From an uncultured Pelagibacteraceae bacterium (GTDB taxonomy: Bacteria > Pseudomonadota > Alphaproteobacteria > Pelagibacterales > Pelagibacteraceae), in NCBI GenBank assembly GCA_902595795.1, contig CACJRK010000008.1:1-48703 (forward strand): a stretch of 48,703 nucleotides of DNA. Direction: 5' to 3'. Below the pieces are notes generated by a model that was given only the letters and a program-made list of their open reading frames with translations, did no database searches and was not told where the DNA came from. Of this stretch, positions 6,908-17,088 are shown piece after piece. Within the stretch, counting starts at the first letter, position 1. Each line of letters opens with the position of its first letter. The position numbers and the translations under genes are program-made.

Positions 6908-8717
6908 TTTTTTTATAATATTTTTTTTTCTTAAAAGTTTTTTTACTTATTTTTGGAATTCTTTTTTTTTCTACAAATTTATCTTCTTTATATTTAGTGT
7001 TTAAATTTTTTAACTTTTCATAATATTCTACTAACTCAATTGTTTTTTTTGTTTTATTTTTAATATCTATGATATACTCAGGTATAATTAAAGAATTGTC
7101 ACTTACAATATCTATAGTTATTTTGTTTTTTTTTTCAAAATAAGTTAAGTTATCAACAAAATTTTCTTTAAGGAAATCCGAAATTTTTTCACAAACTTTT
7201 AATTCAACAAACTTAGCTTTATTAATTACAGCTTTTAGCTCAACAATTTTTAGAAGTTTTTGAGCAAAAGATTCATCTGTTAAAGTAACTTTCCATTTAA
7301 TTGCACTCTCTCTAAGTCTTTGTCTAGACATTTCTAAAAGACCAAAGTTACTTATTCTACCAATTTGGATCCTTGCTCTATCTACCCTACATTTTTCTTT
7401 AAGTTTTCTCTCTACTAACCTTCTATTCCCGTAACTAAGCATGTCAATAAAATCTATAATAATTAAACCAGACAAATCTCTTATTTTTATTTGTCTTGCA
7501 ATTTCTTCAGCTGCTTCAATATTTGTATCTAATGCAGTGCTTTCAACATTTTTTCCTTTTATTGAACTTCCAGAATTTATATCAATTGACACCAAAGCCT
7601 CTGTAGGATTAATAACAAGATATCCACCTGATTTAAGTTTAATTTCAGAGTCAAAAATTTGATTTAATTTTTGTTCAATGTTTTCTTGTATAAATAGTGG
7701 AATTTTACCTCGATATTTTTTTACTTTTTTGACACTTGATGGCATCATAGTTTTCATAAAGGATTGCGCTTTTTTATATCCATCGTTTCCTTCTACAATT
7801 ATATTTTGAGTATTATCATCAAACATATCTCTTAGAGTCCTTTTAATTATTTCACTTTCTTGATGTATTAAAGAAGGAGCAATAGAGTTTATTGCATTTA
7901 CTTTTATTTGACCCCAAGTGTTAATCAAAGTTGTTAAATCATTTTTTATTTCATTTTTTGTTTTATTACTTCCAGCAGTTCTAACTATTAAACCCATCTC
8001 TTTAGGTATTTCTATTTCATTTAAAATCGCTCTGATTTTTTTTCTATCAGTTGGATTAAATATTTTTCTAGAAATACCACCCCCTTTAGGAGTATTAGGC
8101 ATTAAAACTATATATTTTCCTGCAATTGAAATAAAAGTGCTTAAAGCAGCACCTTTTTGACCTCTTTCATCTTTATTAACTTGTACAAGAATTACTTGAT
8201 TAGGTTTAATTACTTCCTGAATTTTATATCTTTTAAATTTAAACCTATGTTCCCTTTTTTTTTCTTTTTCATCTAATGAGGTTTCTTTAGAGATAGCATT
8301 TTCTTTGCCACTAGAGTCCTCATCTAATTGATCATTAATTTCTTTTTCAATAGGATCATCTATTTCTAATTTTCCTTCAGCAATATTTTCTTCCTCTTTG
8401 GCCTCAACTTCTTTGGAAAGTTCTTCTCTAGCTTTTTTTTCTTCCTCTTTTATTTTTTCTAAATCTGCTTTTGGAATTTGATAATAGTCTGACTGAATAT
8501 CATTAAATGATAGAAACCCATGTTTTTCTCTTCCAAAATCAACAAAAGCAGCCTGTAATGAAGGTTCAATTCTACTTACTTTGCCCAAATAGATATTATT
8601 TTTGATTAAGTTATTCTTTAAACCTTCGTATTCGTAATCTTCAATGTTTTCGCCTGATTTAAGAACAACTCTAGTTTCATTAGGATGCGATGCATCGATA
8701 TATAAATTTTTTTCCAT
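6900..8717 (-). CDS. rne: ribonuclease E/G family endoribonuclease, short form without zinc-link cysteines
   Basis: The protein has 605 residues. The S1 domain (about 35-200) is split by an acidic insertion at about 85-157, as in many alphaproteobacterial RNase E proteins. The 5'-sensor and DNase I-like catalytic parts follow: ALVSIDINSGSS with Asp379 and LIIIDFIDM with Asp422, spaced 43 residues like Asp303 and Asp346 of E. coli. GRISNFGLLEMSRQRLRES is present, but the CPRC zinc-link expected directly after it is missing; the segment IKWKVTLTDE stands there instead. The tail is short and strongly basic (ends KKKKYYKKTK), with no long degradosome scaffold. Expected roles are mRNA turnover and rRNA/tRNA processing. 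It converges with thiG. Confidence 0.95.
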   Translation of the reverse strand: MEKNLYIDASHPNETRVVLKSGENIEDYEYEGLKNNLIKNNIYLGKVSRIEPSLQAAFVDFGREKHGFLSFNDIQSDYYQIPKADLEKIKEEEKKAREELSKEVEAKEEENIAEGKLEIDDPIEKEINDQLDEDSSGKENAISKETSLDEKEKKREHRFKFKRYKIQEVIKPNQVILVQVNKDERGQKGAALSTFISIAGKYIVLMPNTPKGGGISRKIFNPTDRKKIRAILNEIEIPKEMGLIVRTAGSNKTKNEIKNDLTTLINTWGQIKVNAINSIAPSLIHQESEIIKRTLRDMFDDNTQNIIVEGNDGYKKAQSFMKTMMPSSVKKVKKYRGKIPLFIQENIEQKLNQIFDSEIKLKSGGYLVINPTEALVSIDINSGSSIKGKNVESTALDTNIEAAEEIARQIKIRDLSGLIIIDFIDMLSYGNRRLVERKLKEKCRVDRARIQIGRISNFGLLEMSRQRLRESAIKWKVTLTDESFAQKLLKIVELKAVINKAKFVELKVCEKISDFLKENFVDNLTYFEKKNKITIDIVSDNSLIIPEYIIDIKNKTKKTIELVEYYEKLKNLNTKYKEDKFVEKKRIPKISKKTFKKKKYYKKTK

Positions 8718-8816
8718 AGTTTTGTGATTTTTATTTTCATTAAGTATTTTTTTTATAAATTTTGTTTAATTCTTTTGCCATATCTTTAACAAATTCCAAG
8801 ATATAATGATATTAAA

Positions 8817-11153
8817 ATGAACAAATTTATTAAGAATATCTTTATTTTAGCCTCATCTTTTATTCTTTTATCAGGAGTTTTGATGTTTAGTGTGTTATGG
8901 GTATATTCAAATGACCTTCCTGATTATAAATTTTTAAAAAATTATAAACCCTCTGTTTCAAGCAAGGTTTACTCAGGTAATGGTGAATTAGTATCAGATT
9001 TTTCTCAACAAAAAAGAATTTTTGTTCCTTTCAATTCTATACCAAAAAATGTAATTAACGCTTTTTTATCTGCAGAAGATAAAAATTTTTTTTCACACCC
9101 AGGAGTAGATGCTAGAGGTGTTATTAGAGCAGTAATAAATAATATTTCAAATTTAATATCATCTAAAAGACTAGAAGGTGCATCTACTATTACACAACAA
9201 GTAGCTAAAAACTTTTTATTAACAAACGAAGTAAGCTTGAATAGAAAAATAAAGGAAGCAATTTTAGCCTTTAGAATTGAGAGAGCTTTATCCAAAGAGA
9301 GAATATTAGAGCTTTATCTTAATCAAATTTATTTAGGAAGTGGTGCTTATGGAGTTGCTGCTGCAAGCTTAGAATATTTTGATAAATCTATAAGAGATTT
9401 AAATTATTCAGAAGCTGCTTTATTAGCAGCTTTGCCAAAAGCACCAAGTAGATATAATCCTTATAAAGACAAAAAATTAGCTAAATTTAGAAGAAATTTG
9501 GTTTTAAAAAATTTATTAGATAATAATTATTTGACATCTGAATGGTATCAAAAACTTGAAAAAGAAGAAATAAAATTAAAAAAAACAAAAAAAATTTATT
9601 TAGAAGATGCTCAGTATTACATTGAAGATGTAAGAAAGGATGTAATTGAAACTTTGAGTTATGACAAAGTTTATAAACAAGGATTAAATATAAATACACC
9701 TATCGATTTGAATTTGCAAACAATAGCTACAAAATCTTTAAGAGATGGATTGATAGCATATGATAGAAGAAATGGATGGAGAGGTCCATTAACTAATAAA
9801 GTTTATAATTCTGAATGGAAAAAAGATTTAGATAAATATAAATTAGAAAATTCAATTAGATGGAAATTAGCAATAGTTAAAAAAATAAATAAATTTTCGG
9901 TAGAAATAGAGACTGAACAAAATGAAAAGGGCATTATAGAATACAAAAGTATATCTTGGACAAAGAAAGAATTTATAAATTTATTAAAAACTGGAGATAT
10001 AATCTATGTAAAAAAAGTTAAAGAAAATTTTTATAGTTTGCAACAATTGCCTAAAGTAAATGGTGGAATTGTTGTAATGGATCCATTTACAGGTAGAGTA
10101 TTAGCATTATCTGGTGGTTTTAGTTTTAAACAAAGTGAATTTAATAGAGCAACTCAAGCCAAAAGACAACCAGGATCAGCTTTTAAGCCATTTGTTTATG
10201 CGCTAGCTTTAGAAAATAATTTCTCACCTACCACTTTAGTTTTGGATGCTCCTTTAGTTTTAGATCAAGGGGAGGATTTAAAAATGTGGAAACCCGAAAA
10301 CTATGGAAAAAAATTTTATGGACCATCTACTTTAAGGGTAGGTTTAGAAAAATCTAGAAATTTAATGACAGTTAGGATTGCTAAAAAACTGGGTTTAGAA
10401 AAAATTATAAATTTTTCTAAACAACTTAAAATATATGAAAACCCTGAAGAACTTCTTTCTATTTCACTTGGCTCAGCCGAAACAACATTATTAAGACTTA
10501 CATCAGCATATTCAGTTTTTATAAATGGAGGAAAGCTAGTTGATCCTATATTGATAGATAGAATTCAAGACAGTGAAGGAAATACAATTTATAATAATGA
10601 TAAAAGAAAATGTATTAATTGTGATGAAATTTCATACTTGGGATCAGATTTTCCTGAAATCAAAAATAAATATAAGCAAATCTTTTCTGCTGAAACAGCT
10701 TATCAAATGACATCAATATTAGAGGGTGTTGTTAAAAGAGGAACAGCTAAAAAATTGAAAGATTTAAAACTAAACATAGCTGGTAAAACTGGAACAACAA
10801 ATAAAAATACTGATACTTGGTTTATTGGATTTACATCAAATCTTCTAGTGGGTGTTTATGTTGGTTCAGATAACCCAACTCCCCTAGGAAAATACGAAAC
10901 TGGTTCTAAAACAGCTTTACCAATTTTCAAAAGTTTTATTAAAGATTCTGTTAAAAAATATGATGCAAGACCGTTTAAAGCTGCCAAAGATACAATAATG
11001 ATGGTGGTTGATCCTTTAACTGGTCAAAAAGCAAAATTCACATCAAAAAATACAATTATTGAGGTATTTAAAAAAGAAAACTTAGTTAAAGGCAAAATTC
11101 TTTATTCAAATTCAGATAGATTAGATACAAATAATATATTAAAGTTTTATTAA
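8817..11153 (+). CDS. mrcA: penicillin-binding protein 1A (bifunctional peptidoglycan glycosyltransferase/transpeptidase)
   Basis: This is a class A PBP of 778 residues. One membrane helix lies at about 5-30. The GT51 domain follows with AEDKNFFSHPGVD (catalytic Glu87), GASTITQQVAKNF (121-133), RKIKEAILAFRIE and the motif LYLNQIYLGSGAYGV. The transpeptidase domain has SxxK as GSAFKPF (Ser454, Lys457), SxN as SRN near 513, and KTG as AGKTGTTN (Lys657). It polymerises lipid II and crosslinks peptidoglycan in the periplasm. Its stop TAA overlaps the prfB ATG (TAATG), so prfB is coupled to it, a gene order also known from other alphaproteobacteria. Confidence 0.97.
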   Translation: MNKFIKNIFILASSFILLSGVLMFSVLWVYSNDLPDYKFLKNYKPSVSSKVYSGNGELVSDFSQQKRIFVPFNSIPKNVINAFLSAEDKNFFSHPGVDARGVIRAVINNISNLISSKRLEGASTITQQVAKNFLLTNEVSLNRKIKEAILAFRIERALSKERILELYLNQIYLGSGAYGVAAASLEYFDKSIRDLNYSEAALLAALPKAPSRYNPYKDKKLAKFRRNLVLKNLLDNNYLTSEWYQKLEKEEIKLKKTKKIYLEDAQYYIEDVRKDVIETLSYDKVYKQGLNINTPIDLNLQTIATKSLRDGLIAYDRRNGWRGPLTNKVYNSEWKKDLDKYKLENSIRWKLAIVKKINKFSVEIETEQNEKGIIEYKSISWTKKEFINLLKTGDIIYVKKVKENFYSLQQLPKVNGGIVVMDPFTGRVLALSGGFSFKQSEFNRATQAKRQPGSAFKPFVYALALENNFSPTTLVLDAPLVLDQGEDLKMWKPENYGKKFYGPSTLRVGLEKSRNLMTVRIAKKLGLEKIINFSKQLKIYENPEELLSISLGSAETTLLRLTSAYSVFINGGKLVDPILIDRIQDSEGNTIYNNDKRKCINCDEISYLGSDFPEIKNKYKQIFSAETAYQMTSILEGVVKRGTAKKLKDLKLNIAGKTGTTNKNTDTWFIGFTSNLLVGVYVGSDNPTPLGKYETGSKTALPIFKSFIKDSVKKYDARPFKAAKDTIMMVVDPLTGQKAKFTSKNTIIEVFKKENLVKGKILYSNSDRLDTNNILKFY

Positions 11154-12248
11154 TGGATAATAGTTATCAAAATTTAAAAGATGAGGTGTTGAGAATAAAT
11201 CAAAGAATTAAGGAGTATCTTTGAAAAGAATAAAATTCAATCAAAACTAAAATCTTTAAATTCGCAAATGTTAGAAGCCAATTTTTGGCAAGACAAAAAT
11301 AATTCTCAAAAAGTAATTAAAGAAAAAAAATTTTACGACGATTTAGTTACTTCATTTAAAAATTCTGTTGAAAAACTAAAAGATTTAGACGATTTAACTG
11401 ATTTAGCTTTAGAGGAAGATAATTTATTAGTTCAAAAAGAAATATTACATAATATTAAGGATCTAAAGAATGAGGTTAAAAAAAATGAAATAAAATGTTT
11501 TTTGTCTAATGAAGCTGACTCATTAGATTGTTACATTGAAATTCATGCTGGAGCAGGTGGAACTGAAAGTCAGGATTGGGCAGATATGCTTAGAAGGATG
11601 TACTTAAAATGGTCAGATAAAAAAAATTTTAAATCAAGCTTAATTAGTGAGCACAGAGGAGATGAAGCGGGGATTAAATCCGCAACAATTAGAATAGATG
11701 GAGACTATGTATTTGGATGGCTTAATAAAGAATCCGGAATTCACAGACTTGTAAGAATATCTCCATTTGATTCAGGAGCAAGAAGACATACAAGTTTTGC
11801 AAGTGTTTGGGTATATCCGGTCGTTGATGAAAATATTAACATAGAGATTTTGGAAAAAGATTTGAGAATAGATACATATCGATCTAGTGGAGCAGGTGGA
11901 CAACATGTTAATACTACAGATAGTGCCGTAAGAATAACTCATATTCCTTCAAAAATTGTCGTCCAGTGTCAAAATGAAAGATCTCAACATAAAAATAAAG
12001 AAACATGTTTGAATATGCTAAAAGCAAGATTATATGATTTCGAAATTAAAAAAAGAGAACAAGAAAATCAAAATATTGAAAGTTCAAAATCAGAAATAGG
12101 ATGGGGTCATCAAATTAGATCATATATTTTACAACCATATCGACTTGTAAAAGATAATAGAACTAGTTTTGAAAGCACAAGTCCAGATAAAATATTAGAT
12201 GGCGATATCGATGAATTTTTGGAACAGTCACTTTATAAAATAAAATGA
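11153..12248 (+). CDS. prfB: peptide chain release factor 2, programmed +1 frameshift
   Basis: The gene is read in two frames. Codons 1-23 run from the ATG at 11153 to CTT at 11219-11221, followed by an in-frame TGA (11222-11224). A +1 shift on CTT-T continues at GAA (11223) to the stop at 12246-12248, giving about 364 residues, the E. coli RF2 length. RF2 releases peptides at TGA and TAA. The SPF anticodon-like tripeptide (ISPFDSGARRHTS) and the GGQ catalytic motif (SSGAGGQHVNTTDS) are both present. A reading that begins at the ATG at 11268 would omit 38 real residues. It overlaps mrcA by one base and the AsmA-like gene by four (ATGA). Confidence 0.96.
11210..11224 (+). promoter_or_regulatory. 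prfB programmed frameshift (recoding) site
   Basis: The sequence AAGGAG TAT CTT TGA puts a Shine-Dalgarno-like AGGAG three bases before the slippery CTT and a TGA stop after it, equivalent to the E. coli AGGGGG TAT CTT TGA site. Low RF2 lets the ribosome slip +1 and complete RF2, an autoregulatory loop. Confidence 0.95.
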
Positions 12249-14674
12249 AAAAAAATATTTTAAAATATTCTAGTTTACTTCTGTTATTATTGATTATTTT
12301 AATAGCATACCTTAGCTTAGTAGGTATAGAGACAGAAAGATTCAATAATCAAATTAAAAATAGAATTTCAGAAATAAATAAAAATATAGAGATAGATTTA
12401 AAAAAAATTAAATTCACTCTAGATCCTTTAAATTTTAAAATTTTTGCAAAAACAGTTGGCGCCACAGTCTATATTTCAAAAAAACCTTTAGCGTTAGAAA
12501 GTATAAAAACTCAAGTTTCACTTAATTCATTAATAATAAATAAGATTAGATCATCAAATATTGAAGTATCTACAAGATCTATAAAGTTAAATAATTTGAT
12601 TAAATTGATTCGAGTAACAAACAATAGACCTGAATTATTTATATTAGAAAAAATTATAAAAAAAGGTCATATTATTTTAGATTTAGGTTTGAATTTTGAC
12701 GAAAATGGAAAAATTAAAGATGATTATGAAATTAAAGGATTGATAAAGGATGCAAATATTAATTTTTTAAATAAGGCCAAATTCAACAACTTAAATTTTA
12801 ATTTCAACATTAAAAAAAATAATTTTTTATTAAATGAAATAAAATTTAAAGTAGAAAAAGTAAATTTTATCTCCAAAAAAATAAATATAAAAAAGAAAAA
12901 AAACAATTATATAATTGATGGTGTTGTTAAAAATAATCCATCAAATTTAAATTTAAATATATTAAAATTACTAAATTTAAATTTTAAAAATATAATTATC
13001 GATGATATTAAATTTAAAACAGACAATAAGTTTTCTTTCGAAATAGATAAAAAATTTAAAGTTAAAAATATTATTTTAAATTCCGATATAAATATTAATC
13101 AGCTAAAATATAAAAAAAAAGATATATTGCAAAATTATTTACAAGATATAAATGAATTTATTTTACTAAATAATCATAAACTAAATCTGAATTATAAAGA
13201 TTATAATTTATCAGTTAAAGGTGAAGGCGAAATTCAATTAATTGAAAATGAAGTAGATCAAATAAAATATTTAATAAATAAAAAAGATAAAGATTTTAGT
13301 ATTAATACAGAATTGTTTTTAAATAATATCAATTTAAAAACACAAGATTTTTTAAAAAATTTCTTTCCTAAAATAAACAAACAAATTAATTTTAATAATC
13401 AAAAATTAAAAATTAATTATAATAATAATATTTTATCTTTATTTGGTTCTGGAAAATTTAAAATTGATAAAGATTTTGAGGAAATAGACTATTTTTTTGA
13501 AAAAAAGAAAAAACAAATAATTTTTAACACAGAATTAAATATAAAAAATACAAAATTTAAAATTGATAATATTAATTATAACAAAAGAGATGATAGTAAA
13601 ATGAGCCTTCAAATTCAAGGAAACCTAAAAGATAATAAGAATTTAAATATAGAAAGTTTTATTATTAAAGAAAAAAACAATAATATTAAAATTAAAAATT
13701 TATCATTAAATGATTCCAACCAAATTATAAAAATAGATCAAGCAAATTTTAATTATGTTGATACTGAGAACAAAAAAAACAATTACAATATAAAAAAAGT
13801 AGGAGAGAACGATTATAAAATTTTTGGTAATTCTTTTAATGCAAATTCTTTAATTTCAAATTTACTAGATGCAGATGATGAAAAAGAAAAAAATTTTTTT
13901 GAAAATAACTTAATTGTAGACCTAAATTTTAAAGAAGTTTATATTGACAAGATATCCTTTGTTAAGGACCTAAAAGGCAGGTTAAAAATTAATAACAATA
14001 ATATAGTAGACGCAGATATTTTAGCCTTTTTTAATAATTCACAAAATATGAAATTTACAATTAGAACAAACAAGCAAGGTGAAAAAATTACAACTCTTTT
14101 TTCATCAAGGGCAAAACCTTTGGTAAATAGATATAAGTTCATTAAAGGTTTTAAGGATGGTAAAGAAGGATTGTTAGATTTCTATTCTTCAAAAAAAGAT
14201 GGAGTTTCAACATCTAAGTTAGTAATTGATAATTTTAAAGTTAAAGAAATTCCAGCTTTAGCCAAGCTACTAGCCCTTGCATCTCTTCAAGGAATAGCAG
14301 ACTTGCTTACAGGAGAGGGGATTAGATTTACAGATTTTGAAATGAATTTTACAAATCAAAATAAACTTATGAAAATTCAAGAGCTGTATGCAATTGGCCC
14401 AGCAATATCTATTTTATTAGAAGGATACCTTGAGAAGGATAAATTAATTAGCTTAAGGGGCACATTAGTTCCAGCTACAACAATCAATAGATCTATTGCC
14501 TCAATACCTTTGATAGGAGATTTATTGATTGGAAAGAAGGTGGGAGATGGTGTGTTTGGTGTTAGCTTTAAAATTAAAGGACCTCCTAAAAACTTAGAAA
14601 CAACGGTAAATCCTGTAAAAACTTTAACACCAAGATTTATTACTAGAACTTTAGAAAAATTAAAAAAAAACTAA
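12245..14674 (+). CDS. AsmA-like / YhdP-family envelope protein
   Basis: This large protein has 809 residues. A single N-terminal membrane helix (about 7-25, YSSLLLLLLIILIAYLSLV) is followed by a long periplasmic body rich in Lys, Asn, Ile and Phe with alternating beta-strand character. The end matches the AsmA-like C-terminal region of alphaproteobacteria: LTGEGIRFTDFEMNF, YAIGPAISILLEGYL, TINRSIASIPLIGDLLIGKKVGDGVFGVSFKIKG, and a tail with NPVKTLTPRF. AsmA/YhdP proteins are thought to bridge the inner and outer membranes and move phospholipids; that role here is inferred from the family. It overlaps prfB by four bases and converges on tyrS (4-base overlap). Its biased composition probably reflects A+T pressure on a weakly constrained repeat-like body. 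Confidence 0.85.
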   Translation: MKKNILKYSSLLLLLLIILIAYLSLVGIETERFNNQIKNRISEINKNIEIDLKKIKFTLDPLNFKIFAKTVGATVYISKKPLALESIKTQVSLNSLIINKIRSSNIEVSTRSIKLNNLIKLIRVTNNRPELFILEKIIKKGHIILDLGLNFDENGKIKDDYEIKGLIKDANINFLNKAKFNNLNFNFNIKKNNFLLNEIKFKVEKVNFISKKINIKKKKNNYIIDGVVKNNPSNLNLNILKLLNLNFKNIIIDDIKFKTDNKFSFEIDKKFKVKNIILNSDININQLKYKKKDILQNYLQDINEFILLNNHKLNLNYKDYNLSVKGEGEIQLIENEVDQIKYLINKKDKDFSINTELFLNNINLKTQDFLKNFFPKINKQINFNNQKLKINYNNNILSLFGSGKFKIDKDFEEIDYFFEKKKKQIIFNTELNIKNTKFKIDNINYNKRDDSKMSLQIQGNLKDNKNLNIESFIIKEKNNNIKIKNLSLNDSNQIIKIDQANFNYVDTENKKNNYNIKKVGENDYKIFGNSFNANSLISNLLDADDEKEKNFFENNLIVDLNFKEVYIDKISFVKDLKGRLKINNNNIVDADILAFFNNSQNMKFTIRTNKQGEKITTLFSSRAKPLVNRYKFIKGFKDGKEGLLDFYSSKKDGVSTSKLVIDNFKVKEIPALAKLLALASLQGIADLLTGEGIRFTDFEMNFTNQNKLMKIQELYAIGPAISILLEGYLEKDKLISLRGTLVPATTINRSIASIPLIGDLLIGKKVGDGVFGVSFKIKGPPKNLETTVNPVKTLTPRFITRTLEKLKKN

Positions 14675-15900
14675 TTTAATTCTATTTTAATATGCCTTTT
14701 TTTTCCAAGTGAAAGTTTAAGGTAATTTTCTTTAAACAAATTTTTAGCAATTTCAAATTTCTCATCAGAAACAATATTGTCATTTATTTTTATAGCATTG
14801 CCTTTAATAAGTCTTCTTATTTCACTTTTAGAGTTTTCTAATTTAGATAGCAAAACAAGATCTATAATATTTATTTTTTCTTCTATTTTTTTAGACTCAA
14901 TAATTACTTTTGGTAAGCTTGAACCCAATGTGTTCCCAGAAAAGGCTTCTTTTGCTGCTTTTTCAGAATTTTTAGCAGCATTTTTTCCATGTAGCATCTC
15001 CGTAGTTTTGTTAGCAAGAAGTATTTTTAATTCATTAATATTTTTATTTTGAATTGAATCTATTTCCTCAATTTCAATTTCAGTAAACATTTTTAAAAAT
15101 TTAATTACATCTCTATCATCAATATTTCTCCAAAACTGCCAATAATCGTAAGCCGATAAGTATTTTTCATCTAACCAGATAGCTCCATTTTCAGTTTTTC
15201 CCATCTTGGCACCAGTAGCCAATGTAATTAATGGTGTAGTCAAACCAAAGGTTTGATTATTAGAATATCTTTTAATAAGCTCCACACCATTAACAATATT
15301 TCCCCATTGATCTGAACCACCAATTTGTAAAACACAATTTTCTTTTTTATTTAATTCAAGAAAATCATATGCTTGCAAAATCATATAGTTGAACTCCATG
15401 TAGCTCAGAGATTGTTCTCTATCTAATCTTAATTTTACACTATCAAATGTCAGCATTCTATTTATTGTAAAGTGTTTTCCTATATCTCTTAAAAATGAAA
15501 TATAATTTAAATTTTTAAGCCAAGTATAATTATTTACAAATATTGGTTTTGTGTCTGGATCGTCGTTGTCTAAAAACTTTTTTAAAATATTTTTTATATT
15601 TTTAATATTTTTTTCAATTTCTTCTTCACTAAGTATTTTTCTAGTTTTATCTTTACCAGATGGATCTCCAATTCTTGTAGTTCCTCCACCAAGTAAAACT
15701 ATTGGTCGATGTCCATTTTTTTGAAGTAATCGTAAACACATTATTTGCAATAAGCTGCCGACATGCAAGCTTTCAGCTGTGCAGTCAAAACCTATATAAC
15801 CTTTAATTTTTTCTTTATCTAAATGTCTAGACAATTCTTCTTCACTGGTGCATTGATAGAAAAAACCTCTATCTTTAAATTCTTTTAAAAATTTATTCAT
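14671..15900 (-). CDS. tyrS: tyrosyl-tRNA synthetase
   Basis: This class I synthetase has 409 residues. The N-terminal Rossmann fold has YIGFDCTAESLHVGS with the HIGH-type motif HVGS (46-49); LGGGTTRIGDPSGK, QIGGSDQWGNI and the KMSKS-type loop as AKMGKTENG (near 230) follow. A C-terminal S4 RNA-binding domain covers about the last 65 residues (SKSEIRRLIKGNAIKIND). It charges tRNA-Tyr. Replacement of KMSKS by KMGKT occurs in many bacterial TyrRS. It diverges from anmK with a 45-base gap that must carry both promoters. Confidence 0.97.
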   Translation of the reverse strand: MNKFLKEFKDRGFFYQCTSEEELSRHLDKEKIKGYIGFDCTAESLHVGSLLQIMCLRLLQKNGHRPIVLLGGGTTRIGDPSGKDKTRKILSEEEIEKNIKNIKNILKKFLDNDDPDTKPIFVNNYTWLKNLNYISFLRDIGKHFTINRMLTFDSVKLRLDREQSLSYMEFNYMILQAYDFLELNKKENCVLQIGGSDQWGNIVNGVELIKRYSNNQTFGLTTPLITLATGAKMGKTENGAIWLDEKYLSAYDYWQFWRNIDDRDVIKFLKMFTEIEIEEIDSIQNKNINELKILLANKTTEMLHGKNAAKNSEKAAKEAFSGNTLGSSLPKVIIESKKIEEKINIIDLVLLSKLENSKSEIRRLIKGNAIKINDNIVSDEKFEIAKNLFKENYLKLSLGKKRHIKIELN

Positions 15901-15945
15901 AAGCTTATAGTCACAATATACAAATTTTTTTAAAAAAGCATATCA

Positions 15946-17088
15946 ATGAAAAAAAAATTATATATTGCAATTGGATTAATGAGTGGAACATCCATGGATG
16001 GCGTTGATTTATCTATAATTAGTTCTGATGGATATCAGGAGTTTTCAAACATATTTGATGATTATTATGAGTATGATAAAAAACTTCAGGATGAGTTAGT
16101 TAGATTAAGAGATTTAATCTTAACTAAGAACGATATTTTACAAAATTCAGAAAAAATAAGAGAATTAGAGCGAAATTTAACTCTTTTTCATGCAGATGCA
16201 GTTATCCAATCATTAAAAAAATATAGAGATCCAGTTGATCTTATAGGATTCCATGGTCAAACAATATTACATAAACCAAATGAAAAAATTACAAATCAAT
16301 TAGGAGATGGAAAATTATTATCTCAATTATTAAAAAAAAAAGTCATATATGATTTTAGACAAGCAGATATTCAAAATAATGGTCAAGGTGCACCATTAAC
16401 TCCAATTTTTCATTATATTTTATCAAAAAAAATATATCAAAATTATAATATTAAATTTCCCATAGGTTTCTTAAACATAGGAGGTATAGCTAATGCAACA
16501 AAAGTTATTAATTTTTCTGATAAAATTCAAAATGATCTTTCTGCTTTTGATATAGGTCCTGGAAATTGTTTAATAGATGAATGGGTAAGAAATAATTCCA
16601 ATAAAAAATTTGATAAAAATGGTGAAATAGCTAAAGCAGGTAAAGTTGATCATTTAATTTTAAATCAAGCAATAGATAATTTTAAAATCAAATCATATTC
16701 TCAGTCAATGGACATTAAAAATTTTGACGTATCTTTTGCAAGGGGTTTATCTTTAGAGGACGGTTGTGCTACAATAACAAATTTCACAGCATATTTGATC
16801 GCAAAAGGATTAGAACATATTAGTCCAAAAGAAAATACTTTATTTTTTGTTTGTGGTGGCGGTAGAAAAAATAGTAATTTAATTAAATTTATAAAAAATT
16901 ATTTATCAAGTGCTAATAAAATTAATTTAGAAAATATAGATAATTATAATTTAAAAGGTGACTACATAGAATCTCAAGCATTTGCATTTTTAGCTATAAG
17001 ATCATTTTTGAATTTACCAATTTCTTATAGTACAACAACTGGATGTAAAGGATTTACAGTTGGTGGAAAATTAGAAGAAAATTTTTAA
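15946..17088 (+). CDS. anmK: anhydro-N-acetylmuramic acid kinase
   Basis: This 380-residue sugar kinase has the ASKHA fold. The start IGLMSGTSMDGVDLSII is diagnostic; GFHGQTILHKP, LGDG, FRQADI, GQGAPLTPIFH, FLNIGGIANAT, DIGPGNCLIDEW and FVCGGGRKN follow in family order. AnmK hydrolyses and phosphorylates 1,6-anhydro-MurNAc to MurNAc-6-phosphate, allowing reuse of peptidoglycan sugars. Next to tyrS it sits as in many alphaproteobacteria. No murQ is nearby, so the further route is not visible. It converges on a hydrolase gene with a 4-base overlap. Confidence 0.97.
   Translation: MKKKLYIAIGLMSGTSMDGVDLSIISSDGYQEFSNIFDDYYEYDKKLQDELVRLRDLILTKNDILQNSEKIRELERNLTLFHADAVIQSLKKYRDPVDLIGFHGQTILHKPNEKITNQLGDGKLLSQLLKKKVIYDFRQADIQNNGQGAPLTPIFHYILSKKIYQNYNIKFPIGFLNIGGIANATKVINFSDKIQNDLSAFDIGPGNCLIDEWVRNNSNKKFDKNGEIAKAGKVDHLILNQAIDNFKIKSYSQSMDIKNFDVSFARGLSLEDGCATITNFTAYLIAKGLEHISPKENTLFFVCGGGRKNSNLIKFIKNYLSSANKINLENIDNYNLKGDYIESQAFAFLAIRSFLNLPISYSTTTGCKGFTVGGKLEENF

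Noticed and set aside
11268-12248. prfB starting at ATG 11268, or prfB as a frameshifted pseudogene
   Set aside because: The preceding 23 codons, AGGAG and CTT-TGA form the classical programmed frameshift site, and the joined protein has normal RF2 length.
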